A stretch of DNA of 64,000 nucleotides from positions 1 to 64,000 of the forward strand of contig NZ_NPDX01000002.1 of NCBI RefSeq assembly GCF_002811945.1, given 5' to 3'. Source of the stretch: Leptospira harrisiae. Lineage in GTDB: Bacteria > Spirochaetota > Leptospiria > Leptospirales > Leptospiraceae. Every line of letters begins with the position of its first letter. Within the stretch, counting starts at the first letter, position 1. The notes under the pieces are model-generated. The model was not told where the DNA came from. It did no database searches and saw only the letters and a program-made list of their open reading frames with translations. Positions 63,914 to 64,000 of this stretch are shown here, piece after piece. The position numbers and the translations under genes are program-made.

Positions 63914-64000
63914 ATGTTTAAAAGTATCGTAGCAATTGTCGTTGGATTATTATCCAATGTTATCCTTTCCGTTCTTTGTGATTCAATTCTCAAAATGCTA
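63914..64000 (+). CDS. Membrane protein, N-terminal fragment at the window edge
   Basis: Starts MFKSIVAIVVGLLSNVILSV with AGGGAAA upstream and runs off the window after 29 codons. A hydrophobic N-terminal segment suggests a membrane protein. It is 11 bases after the SRPBCC gene and is presumably the third gene of the arsR operon. No family can be assigned from the fragment. Confidence 0.6.
   Translation, partial: MFKSIVAIVVGLLSNVILSVLCDSILKML

Overview
The window looks like chromosome of a spirochaete of the genus Leptospira, probably one of the saprophytic species. This is an inference from an AT-rich composition, many 7TM-DISM sensor proteins, many short lipoprotein signal peptides with loose spirochaete-type lipoboxes, a hrcA-grpE-dnaK-dnaJ operon behind a CIRCE operator, and the overall protein style. 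No rRNA, tRNA, transposase or CRISPR array was seen.

Layout. 1-12.2 kb (minus strand): a 7TM sensor kinase that lacks its ATPase domain, a three-gene RND efflux operon (adaptor, pump, outer-membrane lipoprotein channel), a small exported protein, and glnD followed by a GH13 glucosidase. 12.2-22.1 kb (plus): a four-helix membrane protein, a GH172-like protein, a PAS-GGDEF diguanylate cyclase, then promoter, CIRCE and hrcA-grpE-dnaK-dnaJ running into an oxidoreductase, an AlgH protein and an SDR-like protein. 22.3-31.3 kb (plus): a five-gene cluster of circularly permuted ATP-grasp, alpha-E and transglutaminase proteins, present as one split and one fused set. These look like a peptide-bond-forming and peptide-cleaving pathway whose product is unknown.

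31.4-40.9 kb: a dispersed hairpin repeat, an ArsC/Spx-like protein, murB, mltG, and a surface uptake locus (large lipoprotein, small lipoprotein, TonB-dependent receptor). Two promoters of this locus carry 11-bp-periodic repeats that resemble Pho boxes. A prohibitin-like lipoprotein follows on the minus strand. 40.9-45.2 kb: an ankyrin lipoprotein, then three plus-strand accessory genes separated by attC-like inverted repeats that end in the core GTTATGCG. I read this as an integrase-less integron cassette array (CALIN). Its cargo is an ABC-type ATPase fused to a SAM methyltransferase, a four-helix membrane protein and an MtfA-type metallopeptidase.

45.2-56.2 kb: an M20 peptidase lipoprotein, a methyltransferase and a nitroreductase; a divergent TetR-TonB receptor-lipoprotein operon behind two TetR-type palindromes; ilvD, a pirin and a PAS sensor kinase. 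56.4-64 kb (plus): a zinc-ribbon protein translationally coupled to a 7TM SpoIIE phosphatase, an Old Yellow Enzyme, a structured intergenic element, a beta-carbonic anhydrase, a second copy of the hairpin repeat, and an ArsR-SRPBCC operon that runs off the edge.

The best candidates for undescribed biology are the cassette array with its ATPase-methyltransferase fusion and the doubled ATP-grasp/alpha-E/transglutaminase operon.
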